A stretch of DNA of 64,000 nucleotides, taken from Solirubrobacter sp963837485 (GTDB taxonomy: Bacteria > Actinomycetota > Thermoleophilia > Solirubrobacterales > Solirubrobacteraceae). The first letter of the stretch is position 1, and each line of letters starts with the position of its first letter. This document shows, piece after piece, positions 57,080 through 64,000 of the stretch. The notes under the pieces were generated by a model, which saw only the letters and a list, made by a program, of their open reading frames with translations, did no database searches and had not been told where the DNA came from. The position numbers were made by a program, and so were the translations under genes. The DNA lies in assembly GCA_963837485.1 (NCBI GenBank), contig CAWINP010000007.1:496001-560000 (forward strand), written 5' to 3'.

Positions 57080-57451
57080 TCATACCGCCCAGGGCGGCAC
57101 GATGCGCTGACCGTCGAGCAGCGCCGTGCCGCCCACGGGCAGCATGCAGACCGCTTCGGCGGGGCCGTCGAGCGCCACCAGCGAGAACTCCTCGCCCGGC
57201 GCGACGATCAGTGCCCCGCCCGCCGGCGCCGTCTCCTCCCGATCCGCGTAGCGCGCGGTCACCGCGCCCGACAGGATCACGAACACCTCCTCGCGATCTA
57301 CGAGCGAGTGCTTCGGCGACGCGTGCCCGGGCTCGAAGCGCACGCGCCAGGCGGCCACGTCCGCGCAGCCGCGCGAGGGCGACGCGAGTCCGGTGATGGT
57401 GGCGCCCGGCGCCTCGAAGGTCGGCGCGTGCTCTGGGGTGATGACCGGCAT
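57080..57451 (-). CDS. Cupin domain protein
   Basis: This 123-residue small beta-barrel protein has RFEPGHASPKHSLVDREEVFVILSG with cupin motif 1 (HxxxxxEEVFVILSG) and GGALIVAPGEEFSLVAL as the motif 2 region. ATG at 57451 follows AAAGGA nine bases upstream, better than upstream ATG 57493. Single-domain cupins bind metals and small carboxylates. It is divergent from a MarR regulator with 23 bases between starts, so that regulator is its likely controller. Confidence 0.85.
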   Translation of the reverse strand: MPVITPEHAPTFEAPGATITGLASPSRGCADVAAWRVRFEPGHASPKHSLVDREEVFVILSGAVTARYADREETAPAGGALIVAPGEEFSLVALDGPAEAVCMLPVGGTALLDGQRIVPPWAV

Positions 57452-57474
57452 CTGGGTGTATCCTTTCGTTCGCT

Positions 57475-57954
57475 GTGGCTGATAGTAAGCCAAAGGGAAC
57501 TAACTCGCAAGCGCCGGACTTCGCGCTGCTGGTCGTCGGCGCCTCGCGCCCAATCGCCGAGCGTTTGAACGCGGCGGTGGCGGCCGCCGGCATCGACGAC
57601 ATGCGCTCGCCCTACGGGTTCGTGATCCGGGCGCTGGCGCGAGAGCCGCTCGGGCTGACCGAGCTCGCCGAGTACCTGGGCGTGACCAAGCAGGCCGCGA
57701 TCAAGGTGGTCGACGAGATGGAGGCGCGCGGGTTCCTCGTGCGCGAGCCGCACCCGGCTGACCGGCGCGCGAAGGTGCTCGTGCTGACTTCGAAGGGCGC
57801 TGCGGTGCGGGAGGCGGCGCTGGCGGAGAGCCGGCGGATGGAGCGCGAGCTGCGGCACGAGCTGGGGGATGCGGACGTGGACGCGTTTTGGCGCGTATTG
57901 ACGCGGTTCGCCGAGCGGCATGGGGATGCTTCAGGAGCGCGGCCGGTGTGGTGA
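57475..57954 (+). CDS. MarR family transcriptional regulator
   Basis: This 159-residue regulator has the MarR winged helix: LAREPLGLTELAEYLGVTKQAAIKVVDEMEARGFLVREPHPADRRAKVLVLTSKG. The wing DRRAK is intact. It starts with GTG opposite the cupin gene, and an imperfect inverted pair, AGTAAG-N10-CTAACT at 57484-57505, could be its operator. Typical ligands are aromatic acids or oxidants. The stop lies five bases before the inverted-repeat element. Confidence 0.9.
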   Translation: MADSKPKGTNSQAPDFALLVVGASRPIAERLNAAVAAAGIDDMRSPYGFVIRALAREPLGLTELAEYLGVTKQAAIKVVDEMEARGFLVREPHPADRRAKVLVLTSKGAAVREAALAESRRMERELRHELGDADVDAFWRVLTRFAERHGDASGARPVW

Positions 57955-57958
57955 GTGA

Positions 57959-58201
57959 CGCCCCATCAGCGGACGCGCCGCGTGCTGGGCGCGATTCGCG
58001 AACGGCAACTGCGCTGGTAAGGGGTGCGAGCTCCGCACCGGGAAGGGGGTGCCGGACATTTCGTTACCCCTGGTAAGGAAACGTCGGTCACCCCTCGCGG
58101 CGCTGATCGTTTCGCCGCGCGGTCCTTCCCTCGCTCCCCTTACCTGCGCAGTTGCCGTCCGCGAGTGGCGCCCACGTCGCGGCCCGTCCGCTGATGGGGC
58201 G
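57959..58201. repeat. 243-bp element bounded by 72-bp imperfect inverted repeats
   Basis: Arm 57959-58030 pairs with 58130-58201 without gaps: 63 of 72 positions are complementary, and the outermost 17 bases on each side are perfect (CGCCCCATCAGCGGACG). A 99-base loop holds GCACC-N8-GGTGC and other short stems. It fills the space between the stops of the convergent MarR and carbonic-anhydrase-like genes exactly. No target-site duplication is visible. It may be a miniature transposable element, a structured RNA or an unusually large bidirectional terminator. Confidence 0.8.
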
Positions 58202-58786
58202 CTAGATCACGCGATCGTCGCGATGCGCGCCGAACCAGGCGGCCTGCTTCTCCATCCGCTCGCGCGCTGAGGCGGAGCGATCCAACCCGTACACCGTGCC
58301 CGGGAAGTCGAGCCCTTCCTGCACCGCCCAGATCGCGTCGTGCTGGTCAGGCGGGAGGATCTCTTCGCCGACGGCGATCCAGCCGATCGGCACGACCGCG
58401 CCGTCTTCCAGCGACGTGTTGACGTGGACGACGCCGTTGATCCGCACTTCGACGCCGTTCCCCAGCTTCACGCCCGGGAAGAGCGACACGCCGGTGGCGA
58501 TGAACGACCCCTCCCCCACGACGCAGCCGTTCAGATGCGCGTGCGGCCCCACGAGCACGTCGTCGCCCAGCACGACCGGATGCGCGGCGCGGGCGCGGAT
58601 CAGCGCGTTCTCCATCACCACGCAGCGCGCGCCGATCTCCACGCGCCCATCCTCGGCGGTGACCACGGCGCCGAACAACACGCGCGCGTCCGGTCCGACG
58701 CGAACGTCGCCGCACAGCACGGCGTTGGGCGCCACGTAGGCGCTGGAATCGATCTGCGGGGACGCGCTTCGGTGCTCGACAATCAT
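58202..58786 (-). CDS. Gamma-carbonic anhydrase-like hexapeptide-repeat protein
   Basis: This 194-residue left-handed beta-helix protein has the repeat series SSAYVAPNAVLCGDVRVGPDARVLFGAVV and VLVGPHAHLNGCVVGEGSFIATGVSLFPGVKLG. The zinc-type His in AHPVVLGDDVLVGPHAHLNG fits the Cam/CaiE/YrdA family. Many such proteins have weak or no carbonic anhydrase activity. The ATG overlaps the stop of an HxlR remnant (ATGA). The stop is at the edge of the inverted repeat element. Confidence 0.85.
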   Translation of the reverse strand: MIVEHRSASPQIDSSAYVAPNAVLCGDVRVGPDARVLFGAVVTAEDGRVEIGARCVVMENALIRARAAHPVVLGDDVLVGPHAHLNGCVVGEGSFIATGVSLFPGVKLGNGVEVRINGVVHVNTSLEDGAVVPIGWIAVGEEILPPDQHDAIWAVQEGLDFPGTVYGLDRSASARERMEKQAAWFGAHRDDRVI

Positions 58787-58970
58787 GCCGCCGCAGGGTA
58801 CGCGGCGCGCGCGGCGAGCACGTCGTCCATGTGCGCCTCAGCCCACGCCTTCACATGGCGCAGCACGCCGAGCAGGCTCTCGCCCAGCGGGGTGAGTGCG
58901 TAGTCGACCGCGGGCACGTCTTCTTCGAGGTCCTCGAGCGCCGGGGCGGGTACTCCGGCTACGGCGCCGC
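58783..58970 (-). pseudogene. Remnant of an HxlR-type regulator
   Basis: The minus strand encodes ALEDLEEDVPAVDYALTPLGESLLGVL and HVKAWAEAHMDDVLAARAA, the C-terminal half of HxlR regulators (PPRVEYSLTPLGxSL, then WAExH). The helix-turn-helix half is missing, and the region between LEED and VPAVDY lacks the usual wing, so an internal deletion has occurred. The stop overlaps the start of the carbonic-anhydrase-like gene. Confidence 0.72.
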
Positions 58971-59009
58971 CAACTCACCGATCCGGATGGCAGCCCAACG
59001 GGAGGAGAC

Positions 59010-60350
59010 ATGACCGCCAAGACACCGCGCAAAGCGGCGCTCGCGAGCTCGATCGGCAGCGTGCTCGAGTACTACGACTTCTTCATCTACGGCACGGCGG
59101 CGGCGCTCGTGTTCGGCAAGGTGTTCTTCCCGGACTCCGACCCGGCGACGGGCACGCTGCTGTCGTTCGCGACCTACGGCGTCGGCTACGTCGCTCGGCC
59201 GATCGGCGCGCTGTTCATGGGCCACCTCGGCGACCGCCACGGCCGCAAGCGGGTGCTCGTGCTCACCGTGCTGATGATGGGCACGGCCACGTTCCTGGTC
59301 GGCTGCCTGCCGACCTACGACGACATCGGCATCTGGGCGCCGGTCCTGCTTGTCGTCCTGCGCCTCACGCAGGGCTTCTCCGCGTCCGGCGAGCAGTCAG
59401 GCGGCAACTCGCTGTGCCTCGAGCACGCGCCCGACGAGCGGCGCGCGTTCTTCTCGAGCTTCACGCTGACCGGGACGCAGGCGGGCCTGGTGATCGCGAC
59501 CGCGGCATGGCTGCCGATCGGCGCGATGCCGGAGGACCAGCTGCTCTCGTGGGGCTGGCGCGTGCCGTTCTGGCTGAGCGCGTTCGTCGTGCTCGCCGCG
59601 TTCCTCATCCGCCGCCGGCTCGACGAGACGCCGGTCTTCGAGGAGGCCGCCCGCGAGGGCTCGCTGGGCCGCGCGCCGGTGGGAGAGCTGCTGCGCGACC
59701 ATCGCCCGGCGCTGATCCGCGTGATGCTCGCGTCGCTCGGCTCGACGGTCAGCACGATCTTCGCCGTCTACGCGCTCTCGTTCGCGGTCGACGGCCACGG
59801 GCTCGACAAGACGACGATGCTGTGGGTCGCGATCGTCACCAACGTCGTCGCCCTCGTGGCGATCCCGCTGTGGGCGATGCTCGCCGACCGCATCGGCCGC
59901 AAGCCGGTGTTCGTGGGTGGCGCGCTGGTCAGCGGCGCGCTGATGTTCGCCTACCTCGCGGCGATCGCCAGCGAGACGTACGTGCTGATCTTCGCCGCCG
60001 CGATCGCGATGTCGGGGATCGCCTACAGCGCGTTCAACGGCGTCCAGCCGTCGCTCTATGGCGAGATGTTCCCCACGCGCGTCCGGCTCTCGGGCATGGC
60101 GCTGGGGACGCAGGTCGGCTACGCGATCGGCGGCTTCGCGCCCACAGCCGCCGCCGCGATCGACGGCGCGGGCTGGATGCCGGTCGCGCTGTACGTGCTC
60201 GGGTCGAGCGTGATCGCCGCCGTCGCCGCGCTCACCGCGCGCGAGACGTGTCGCGTGCGCCTGGACGACCTCGAGGGCCGGCCGGGCCGGTTCTCACGGG
60301 CGGAACAGCCTTTGCCCGCGGTTCAGGCGAACCAGACCACGGCCGCATAG
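59010..60350 (+). CDS. MFS transporter, metabolite:proton symporter (MHS) family
   Basis: This 446-residue 12-helix transporter begins TPRKAALASSIGSVLEYYDFFIYGTAAALVFGKVFFPDSDP, the MHS family N-terminus. The loop 2-3 motif GHLGDRHGRKRVL and loop 8-9 motif DRIGRKPV are intact, and RLTQGFSASGEQSGG contains the family's fifth-helix motif. Substrates of this family include dicarboxylates, shikimate, proline and citrate. ATG at 59010 follows GGGAGGAG; longer frames include the HxlR remnant region antisense. It overlaps the convergent membrane-protein gene by 28 bases. Confidence 0.93.
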   Translation: MTAKTPRKAALASSIGSVLEYYDFFIYGTAAALVFGKVFFPDSDPATGTLLSFATYGVGYVARPIGALFMGHLGDRHGRKRVLVLTVLMMGTATFLVGCLPTYDDIGIWAPVLLVVLRLTQGFSASGEQSGGNSLCLEHAPDERRAFFSSFTLTGTQAGLVIATAAWLPIGAMPEDQLLSWGWRVPFWLSAFVVLAAFLIRRRLDETPVFEEAAREGSLGRAPVGELLRDHRPALIRVMLASLGSTVSTIFAVYALSFAVDGHGLDKTTMLWVAIVTNVVALVAIPLWAMLADRIGRKPVFVGGALVSGALMFAYLAAIASETYVLIFAAAIAMSGIAYSAFNGVQPSLYGEMFPTRVRLSGMALGTQVGYAIGGFAPTAAAAIDGAGWMPVALYVLGSSVIAAVAALTARETCRVRLDDLEGRPGRFSRAEQPLPAVQANQTTAA

Positions 60351-60922
60351 GCGGTGGCGGCGACGGTCAGGCCGATCCCGGCCTTGTCCAGCCGCCCCGT
60401 CGCGGAGTAGCCGAGCGCGAACCCGAGCACGGCCATCGCGGCGATGAGCGCGGCGATCACGGATTCGTACTGCGTGCTGTCGCGGAGGTCGCCGGCGCGG
60501 TTCCAGGGGATGCCCTGGTCGCCGCTCTGGCAGCCCCGCGGCGGCGCGGCGCCGTTCAGCGGCGCCCAGGCGGCCGTAAGCGGGAACGTGGCGCCGCTGA
60601 CGTGCGCGAACAACGTCACGCGGTCGTCCTGTGCCCACACGATGCAATAGCGACCCGCCGCATCGGTGGAGAAGCCGCCGGCGTCGCGCATGTCCTCACG
60701 TGACGGGAAGCCGACCGAGAACGGCGTCGCGGTCAGCGGCCGGCCATCGCGATCGGCGAGCACGCCGCGGAAGACCCCGTTCTTGACGTGACCAAGTGCG
60801 CAGTTGGACGTGTCGGTCGAGCACGCGAAGTTTCCGAGCCACACGTGCAGGAACAGCACTACGCCGCAGCACGCCAGTCCGAGCACGCACAGCTTCTGCC
60901 GGTGCCGGCCCTTCGTCATCAC
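60323..60922 (-). CDS. Hypothetical membrane protein
   Basis: This 199-residue protein has an N-terminal signal anchor (KLCVLGLACCGVVLFLHVWLGNF), an exported domain with four Cys (FACSTDTSNCALG, YCIVWAQDD, PRGCQSGDQ) likely in disulphides, and two C-terminal helices (VIAALIAAMAVLGFALGYS and GIGLTVAATAYAAVVWFA). GGFSTDAAGRYCIVWAQDDRV resembles a carboxypeptidase-regulatory-like beta sandwich. I do not recognise the family. It lies 16 bases downstream of the RmlD-like gene on the same strand. Confidence 0.75.
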   Translation of the reverse strand: MMTKGRHRQKLCVLGLACCGVVLFLHVWLGNFACSTDTSNCALGHVKNGVFRGVLADRDGRPLTATPFSVGFPSREDMRDAGGFSTDAAGRYCIVWAQDDRVTLFAHVSGATFPLTAAWAPLNGAAPPRGCQSGDQGIPWNRAGDLRDSTQYESVIAALIAAMAVLGFALGYSATGRLDKAGIGLTVAATAYAAVVWFA

Positions 60923-60938
60923 ACCGCTCTATCGGCCT

Positions 60939-61820
60939 CTACAGCTGTTCGCGCAAGCCCGTCAGCAAAGCCTCAACGTTCGGGAGCGCGACGCCGAGGG
61001 TGGCTGCGGTGCGCGCGGCGTCGAGGCTGGTGTCGTACGGCGCGTTCATCTCCTCCTGCGGCGGGCCGACGGAGAGGAGCGCCTCGTCGAGGCCGAACGC
61101 GCGGACGCCGCGGCGGGCGAGCGAGACGCGGTCGATGTGCTCGGAGCCGACGCAGTGCAGCGTGCCGGTCGCGCCCCGCTCGAGCGCGCGGAAGATCAGC
61201 TCCGCGGCGTCGGTGGCGAGGATCGGCGTGGCGATCGTGTTCAGTCCCGGGTCGTCCCAGACGGTGAACGGGCGGCCCTCGCGCAGCGTGTCGATCACCG
61301 ACGCCACGAGGTAGCCGAAGCCGGCGTCCTGCTCGCGCAGCGTCTTGGGCCGCGCGCGGTGCACGCCCTGGACGCCGGCGATCCGTGCGACCGTGCCGCG
61401 CTCCGCGCGGTCGTGCACGACGAGCTCGGACATCGCCTTCAGGAACCCGTAGGTGTTGATCGGGTTCGGGGGAGCGTCCTCGGCCGCGGGGCCCTGCGTG
61501 CCGTCGAAGACCCAGTCGGTCGAGATCAGCACCATCTGCGCGCCGACCGCGTTCGCGGCGTCGACCACGTGGCGCGTCGCGGGCACGAAGCTCTCCCAGG
61601 CCTTGCGGCGGTCCGAGAGCAGGCCGGCGAACGCGTTCCAGATCGCCGCGTGCACGATCGCGTCGGGCTTGACATCGCCCACGCTGCGCAGGACGGCGTC
61701 CGGGTCGGTGAGGTCGACGTCGGCGTGGCTGGGGCCGATGACCTCCGCCCCGCGCCGCTCGAACACGTACGCGAGGTTGGAGCCGACGAAGCCGGACGCT
61801 CCGGTCAGATAGATGCGCAT
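60939..61820 (-). CDS. dTDP-4-dehydrorhamnose reductase-like NAD(P)-dependent epimerase/reductase
   Basis: This 293-residue extended SDR has MRIYLTGASGFVGSNLAYVFERRG (GxxGxxG), DVDLTDPDAVLRSVGDVKPDAIVHAA as in RmlD, MVLISTDWVFDGTQGP (Ser/Thr) and INTYGFLKAMSE with the catalytic Tyr-x3-Lys. Substrate-loop AGVQGVHRARP follows. RmlD-type enzymes reduce a 4-keto sugar nucleotide; no other rhamnose genes are near, so it may act on another sugar or be a generic reductase. ATG at 61820. Confidence 0.85.
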   Translation of the reverse strand: MRIYLTGASGFVGSNLAYVFERRGAEVIGPSHADVDLTDPDAVLRSVGDVKPDAIVHAAIWNAFAGLLSDRRKAWESFVPATRHVVDAANAVGAQMVLISTDWVFDGTQGPAAEDAPPNPINTYGFLKAMSELVVHDRAERGTVARIAGVQGVHRARPKTLREQDAGFGYLVASVIDTLREGRPFTVWDDPGLNTIATPILATDAAELIFRALERGATGTLHCVGSEHIDRVSLARRGVRAFGLDEALLSVGPPQEEMNAPYDTSLDAARTAATLGVALPNVEALLTGLREQL

Positions 61821-61868
61821 CGCGGGGTCACGCTACACAGCACGACCTCGCGATCGAGTGCCCGTGCG

Positions 61869-61997
61869 TCAGCGTTCGCGGCGGCGCGGGGCGGGCGGCC
61901 CTGAAGCGGGCGTGCGGAGGTCGTCGATGAACGTGTCGTGGGCGACGGCCTCGGGGCGGCGGGTGATCTCGGTGACGGTCGGGATGCTCATGCTCAT
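61869..61997 (-). CDS. Possible 42-residue small protein
   Basis: ATG at 61997 opens 42 residues (MSMSIPTVTEITRRPEAVA, then HDTFIDDLRTPASG and APRRRER). There is no good ribosome binding site. The clean start, moderate composition and location between same-strand genes are the only support; it could be a small regulator or chance. Confidence 0.3.
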   Translation of the reverse strand: MSMSIPTVTEITRRPEAVAHDTFIDDLRTPASGPPAPRRRER

Positions 61998-62020
61998 AGG
62001 ACCGGGGCATCCCGGAGAAC

Positions 62021-62359
62021 TCATCGCGGCATGGGATGTTTCGGCTCGTAAAGACCGAGCTCGCCCCCGCCGGGCAGCCTGAGCGCGGTCAGCAGGCCCC
62101 AACCCTCGTCGGCGACATCGCGCAGGAACTCGACGCCGCGGCCCTGCAGCTCGGCCACGGTGGCGCGCACGTCGTCGCACATCAGGTACAGCCGGTGGGC
62201 GGCCTCGCCCGGGTGCACGGCCAGCTCGGCGGGCGGGAGGGCGAAGATCAGCCAACCGCCGCCGGCGTCGACGTGCTCGAAGCCGAGCACGTCGCGGAAG
62301 AAGGCGCGGTCGGCCTCGGCGTCGCGTGAGAACACGATCGCATGGGCTCCGGTGATCAT
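62021..62359 (-). CDS. VOC family (glyoxalase/dioxygenase-like) protein
   Basis: This 112-residue single VOC domain has HAIVFSRDAEADRAFFRDVLGFEHVDAGGGWLIFALPP in the first beta-alpha-beta half and LYLMCDDVRATVAELQGRGVEFLRDVADEGWGLLTALRLPGGGELGLYEPKHP in the second. The first His and the Glu in GELGLYE are metal-ligand positions. It may resist a fosfomycin- or bleomycin-like toxin or act on a metabolite. Next to it on the other strand is a degraded VOC C-terminus. Confidence 0.88.
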   Translation of the reverse strand: MITGAHAIVFSRDAEADRAFFRDVLGFEHVDAGGGWLIFALPPAELAVHPGEAAHRLYLMCDDVRATVAELQGRGVEFLRDVADEGWGLLTALRLPGGGELGLYEPKHPMPR

Positions 62360-62388
62360 GCGACGAGTATGCAGATCCCGCTACGGCA

Positions 62389-62460
62389 TGCTGGACGGGG
62401 TTCGTCAGCGACCCCGAGGGCCACGCGCTGATCCTCCACCACCGCTACGCGCCGCGCTGA
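62389..62460 (+). pseudogene. C-terminal fragment of a second VOC-domain gene
   Basis: The plus strand encodes TGFVSDPEGHALILHHRYAP before a stop at 62458-62460, the typical end of VOC proteins (FxDPEGxxLxLHxR). Nothing upstream in frame continues the domain, because the intact VOC gene lies on the other strand within about 30 bases. This implies loss of the rest by deletion or inversion. It also overlaps the STAS gene antisense. Confidence 0.6.
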
Positions 62461-62764
62461 GCGCGGACGGGCCGGAGCTGTGGACGGCCAGCGTGTGATG
62501 CACGCCGGCCCGGCGCAGCGCGACGAACGCGGGGCCGCCGCGCGGGACGACGACGCGCAGGCGGACGCCGAGGCGCTCGCGCGCGGCGACCAGCGCGTCG
62601 ATCGCGCGCTGCGGCAGGTCCTCGGCCTCGCTCAGGTCGACGACGACCTCGCGGCTGCCCCTCACGGCCTGCTGGAGGCACTCATCCAGCTGCCGGCACG
62701 CGCTCGGATCGAGCCTGCCGGCAACCGCGACGAGCAGCACGCCTGCGATCGAGTCGACTGTCAT
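62405..62764 (-). CDS. STAS domain protein, anti-sigma factor antagonist-like
   Basis: This 119-residue protein matches the STAS fold: GVLLVAVAGRLDPSACRQLDECLQQAVRGSREVVVDLSEAEDLPQRAIDALVAARE, then LRVVVPRGGPAFVALRRAG. In SpoIIAA the phosphorylated Ser lies at the start of the second helix. Here the matching DLSEAEDLPQRAI lacks the usual DSSG Ser, so phosphorylation-controlled partner switching is doubtful. ATG at 62764 was chosen because the fold begins there. A Gly/Arg-rich tail ends it. Confidence 0.75.
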   Translation of the reverse strand: MTVDSIAGVLLVAVAGRLDPSACRQLDECLQQAVRGSREVVVDLSEAEDLPQRAIDALVAARERLGVRLRVVVPRGGPAFVALRRAGVHHTLAVHSSGPSALSAARSGGGGSARGPRGR

Positions 62765-62852
62765 GTGGAAGTCCGTCACCAACGTCTGAGACCCGCGTGC
62801 CCCGGTCTGCGCACCGGTAAACGGGGTGTCCATTTTGGGTACCACCAGTGAC

Positions 62853-63113
62853 ATGCCGCAGAAGTCACCAGGACCCAGCGTCAAAGACCCGGAGCAGTAC
62901 GAGGCCCTGCGCAGGCAGGGCGAGAGCAAGGAGAAGTCCGCGCGGATCGCCAACGCCGGCAGCCGCTCCCAGACCGGCCGCAAGGGCGGCAAGTCGCCGT
63001 CCTATGAGGACTGGTCGAAGGAGGACCTCTCCAAGCGAGCGGCGGAGATCGGCATCGAAGGCCGCTCGAAGATGGACAAGGGCGAGCTGATCAAGGCCCT
63101 CCGCAATCACTGA
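62853..63113 (+). CDS. Rho N-terminal (SAP-like) domain small protein
   Basis: This 86-residue basic protein has a low-complexity N-terminal half (KDPEQYEALRRQGESKEKSARIANAG, then GRKGGKSPSYEDW), which matches DUF7218-type small proteins. The C-terminal SAP/Rho-N-like helix pair is SKEDLSKRAAEIGIEGRSKMDKGELIKALRNH. These bind nucleic acid and are often stress-induced in actinobacteria. ATG at 62853 was chosen over 62826. It overlaps the convergent CoxS gene by seven bases. Confidence 0.83.
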   Translation: MPQKSPGPSVKDPEQYEALRRQGESKEKSARIANAGSRSQTGRKGGKSPSYEDWSKEDLSKRAAEIGIEGRSKMDKGELIKALRNH

Positions 63114-63574
63114 CCCTCGGGGTGGTCGGCCGCCCAGCGGACCGCGCGCACGATCGTGGCGTAGCCCGTACAGCGGCAGATCTGCCCGGAGATCGCGACC
63201 CGGATCTCCTCCTCGGAGGGGTCCGGGTTGCGATCGAGCAGCGCCCGCGCGGTGAGGATCATCCCCGGCGTGCAGAACCCGCACTGCAGCCCGTGCATCT
63301 CGTGGAAGCCCTGCTGCACGGGGTCCAGGCGCCCGTCGTGCTCGAGCCCCTCGATCGTGGTGATCTCGTAGCGCTCGGCGGTCGCGGCCAGCACCGTGCA
63401 CGACTTCGCGGGCTCGCCGTCCATCAGCACCACGCACGTCCCGCAGTTGGAGGTGTCGCAGCCCCAGTGCGTGCCGGTCAGACCGAGCTCGTCGCGCAGG
63501 AAGTGGACGAGCAGCAGCCGCGGCTCGACGTCGCGCGAATGCTCCTCGCCGTTGACGGAGACCGTTATGCGCAC
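63107..63574 (-). CDS. Molybdenum hydroxylase small (2Fe-2S) subunit, CoxS/XdhA type
   Basis: This 155-residue subunit binds two [2Fe-2S] clusters. The ferredoxin part has GCDTSNCGTCVVLMDGEPAKSC (four Cys), and the helical part has LQCGFCTPGM and GQICRCTGY (four Cys), the standard order. In xanthine dehydrogenase-type enzymes it passes electrons from the molybdenum cofactor to FAD. The rest of the enzyme lies outside the window to the left or right; here it follows the XdhC-like gene by an overlap of ten bases. Identity of the substrate (xanthine, CO, aldehydes, nicotinate) is open. Confidence 0.93.
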   Translation of the reverse strand: MRITVSVNGEEHSRDVEPRLLLVHFLRDELGLTGTHWGCDTSNCGTCVVLMDGEPAKSCTVLAATAERYEITTIEGLEHDGRLDPVQQGFHEMHGLQCGFCTPGMILTARALLDRNPDPSEEEIRVAISGQICRCTGYATIVRAVRWAADHPEGQ

Positions 63575-64000
63575 GACGCCGCGTACTTCGAGCGGCAGCC
63601 CTCGCAGCAGAAGTACACGCGCTCGCCGCCCGCCTCGAAGAACGGCGTCGTGTCGCCGACCACGACCTCCATGCCGCAGACGGGATCGATGGCGGTGTCC
63701 ACGTGCGGGTTCGCGGTCCGCGCGGCGATGATCTGGGCGAGGATCGACACGGCGATCTCGGCCGGCGTCCGCGCGCCGATGTCCAGCCCGGCCGGCGTGT
63801 GGATGCGCTCGCGCAGCGCTTCCGGCACGTCGAGAGACTCTCCGACCGCACCGCCGCGGCGGGGGCTGGCGACGAGCGCGACGTAGGGGACGCCCGCGTG
63901 CAGCGCGGCCGCCAGCACGTCCTCCTCGCCCTCGCCGTGGGAGGCGACGACGACCGCGGCGGCGTCATCGCCCTCGCGCGCGACGTCGTATCCAGCCGCG
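63565..64000 (-). CDS. XdhC/CoxI-like protein with YHS domain, N-terminus beyond window
   Basis: The visible 145 residues are the C-terminal part. The XdhC Rossmann segment reads VVVASHGEGEEDVLAAALHAGVPYVALVASPRRGGAVGESL, then RIHTPAGLDIGARTPAEIAVSILAQIIAAR, conserved in proteins that load the sulphurated molybdenum cofactor. After it comes a YHS domain (DPVCGMEVVVGDTTPFF, GERVYFCCEGCRSKYA) with the Cys residues of the metal-binding YHS fold. A fusion of XdhC with YHS is uncommon among XdhC proteins known to me. It overlaps the CoxS gene, so the two form one operon. Confidence 0.85.
   Translation of the reverse strand, partial: AAGYDVAREGDDAAAVVVASHGEGEEDVLAAALHAGVPYVALVASPRRGGAVGESLDVPEALRERIHTPAGLDIGARTPAEIAVSILAQIIAARTANPHVDTAIDPVCGMEVVVGDTTPFFEAGGERVYFCCEGCRSKYAASCA

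Noticed and set aside
61828..62010. A 60-codon His/Pro/Arg-rich minus-strand frame
   Set aside because: Shadow of the small frame 61869-61997 and of the spacer; no start signal.

Overview
The window reads as chromosomal DNA of a very GC-rich actinobacterium. Mycofactocin genes, a coenzyme F420-dependent glucose-6-phosphate dehydrogenase, many secreted actinobacterial-type proteins, GTG/TTG starts and ATGA/GTGA stop-start overlaps point to Actinomycetota. The mix of genes makes class Thermoleophilia (Solirubrobacter/Conexibacter relatives) my best guess; this is an inference, since no rRNA or marker gene is present. I saw no rRNA, tRNA, CRISPR array, integrase or complete insertion sequence. 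Genes are packed tightly and no gene-free stretch exceeds 300 bases.

Layout. 1-3.8 kb: a partial protein with an LQRxxGNxAVxR tag, a tartrate/D-malate-type dehydrogenase, an enoyl-CoA hydratase and a secreted ThuA-like protein. 3.7-9.5 kb: a mycofactocin cluster (mftA-mftB-mftC-mftE-SDR-mftF on the minus strand, a second mftF-like gene divergent on the plus strand) with no mftD in view. 9.5-16.4 kb: two large secreted enzymes, an Xaa-Pro peptidase-like hydrolase and a GH92 alpha-mannosidase. 16.4-21.4 kb: DUF2000 and Lrp genes, then a mannose-type operon (manA, sugar ABC ATPase, permease, binding protein). The mannosidase and manA promoters carry the same 16-bp palindromic operator at the same promoter position, so mannan hydrolysis and sugar import look co-regulated.

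21.4-30.4 kb: small unknowns, yaaA, SMP-30, a GT39-like membrane protein, a broken kup potassium transporter, an amidohydrolase, an F420/FAD oxidoreductase pair and a LysR regulator. 30.5-39.1 kb: a second GT39-like protein with glycine-rich loops, a secreted M1 aminopeptidase, a lipoprotein gene with a stop codon exactly at the lipobox cysteine, a glutamine amidotransferase, and a membrane protein/ferric reductase-like/ApbE cassette. 39.1-46.9 kb: an aromatic-acid island with pobA divergent from a complete Liv-type ABC importer, a PaaK-like CoA ligase and a GntR regulator.

46.9-57.1 kb: a response regulator, a frameshifted TolB/PD40-like gene, an ABC-F ATPase, a GNAT, then a zinc metalloprotease with an eCIS-effector-like LQRxxGNxAVxR tag overlapped by an emfourin-like candidate inhibitor, and a Tat-exported isomerase-like protein with secreted companions. 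57.1-64 kb: a cupin/MarR pair, a 243-bp element bounded by 72-bp inverted repeats, a gamma-carbonic-anhydrase-like protein beside an HxlR remnant, an MFS transporter, housekeeping genes, and the edge of a molybdenum hydroxylase locus (CoxS-type subunit and an XdhC-YHS protein).

The most unusual signals are: four unrelated secreted proteins sharing one C-terminal domain ending in TLTFTLSTTxP (WxL-like, a probable cell-surface retention domain); two LQRxxGNxAVxR-tagged proteins, one paired with a possible inhibitor; the mftD-less cluster with doubled mftF genes carrying in-frame repeats; and the long inverted-repeat element at 58 kb.
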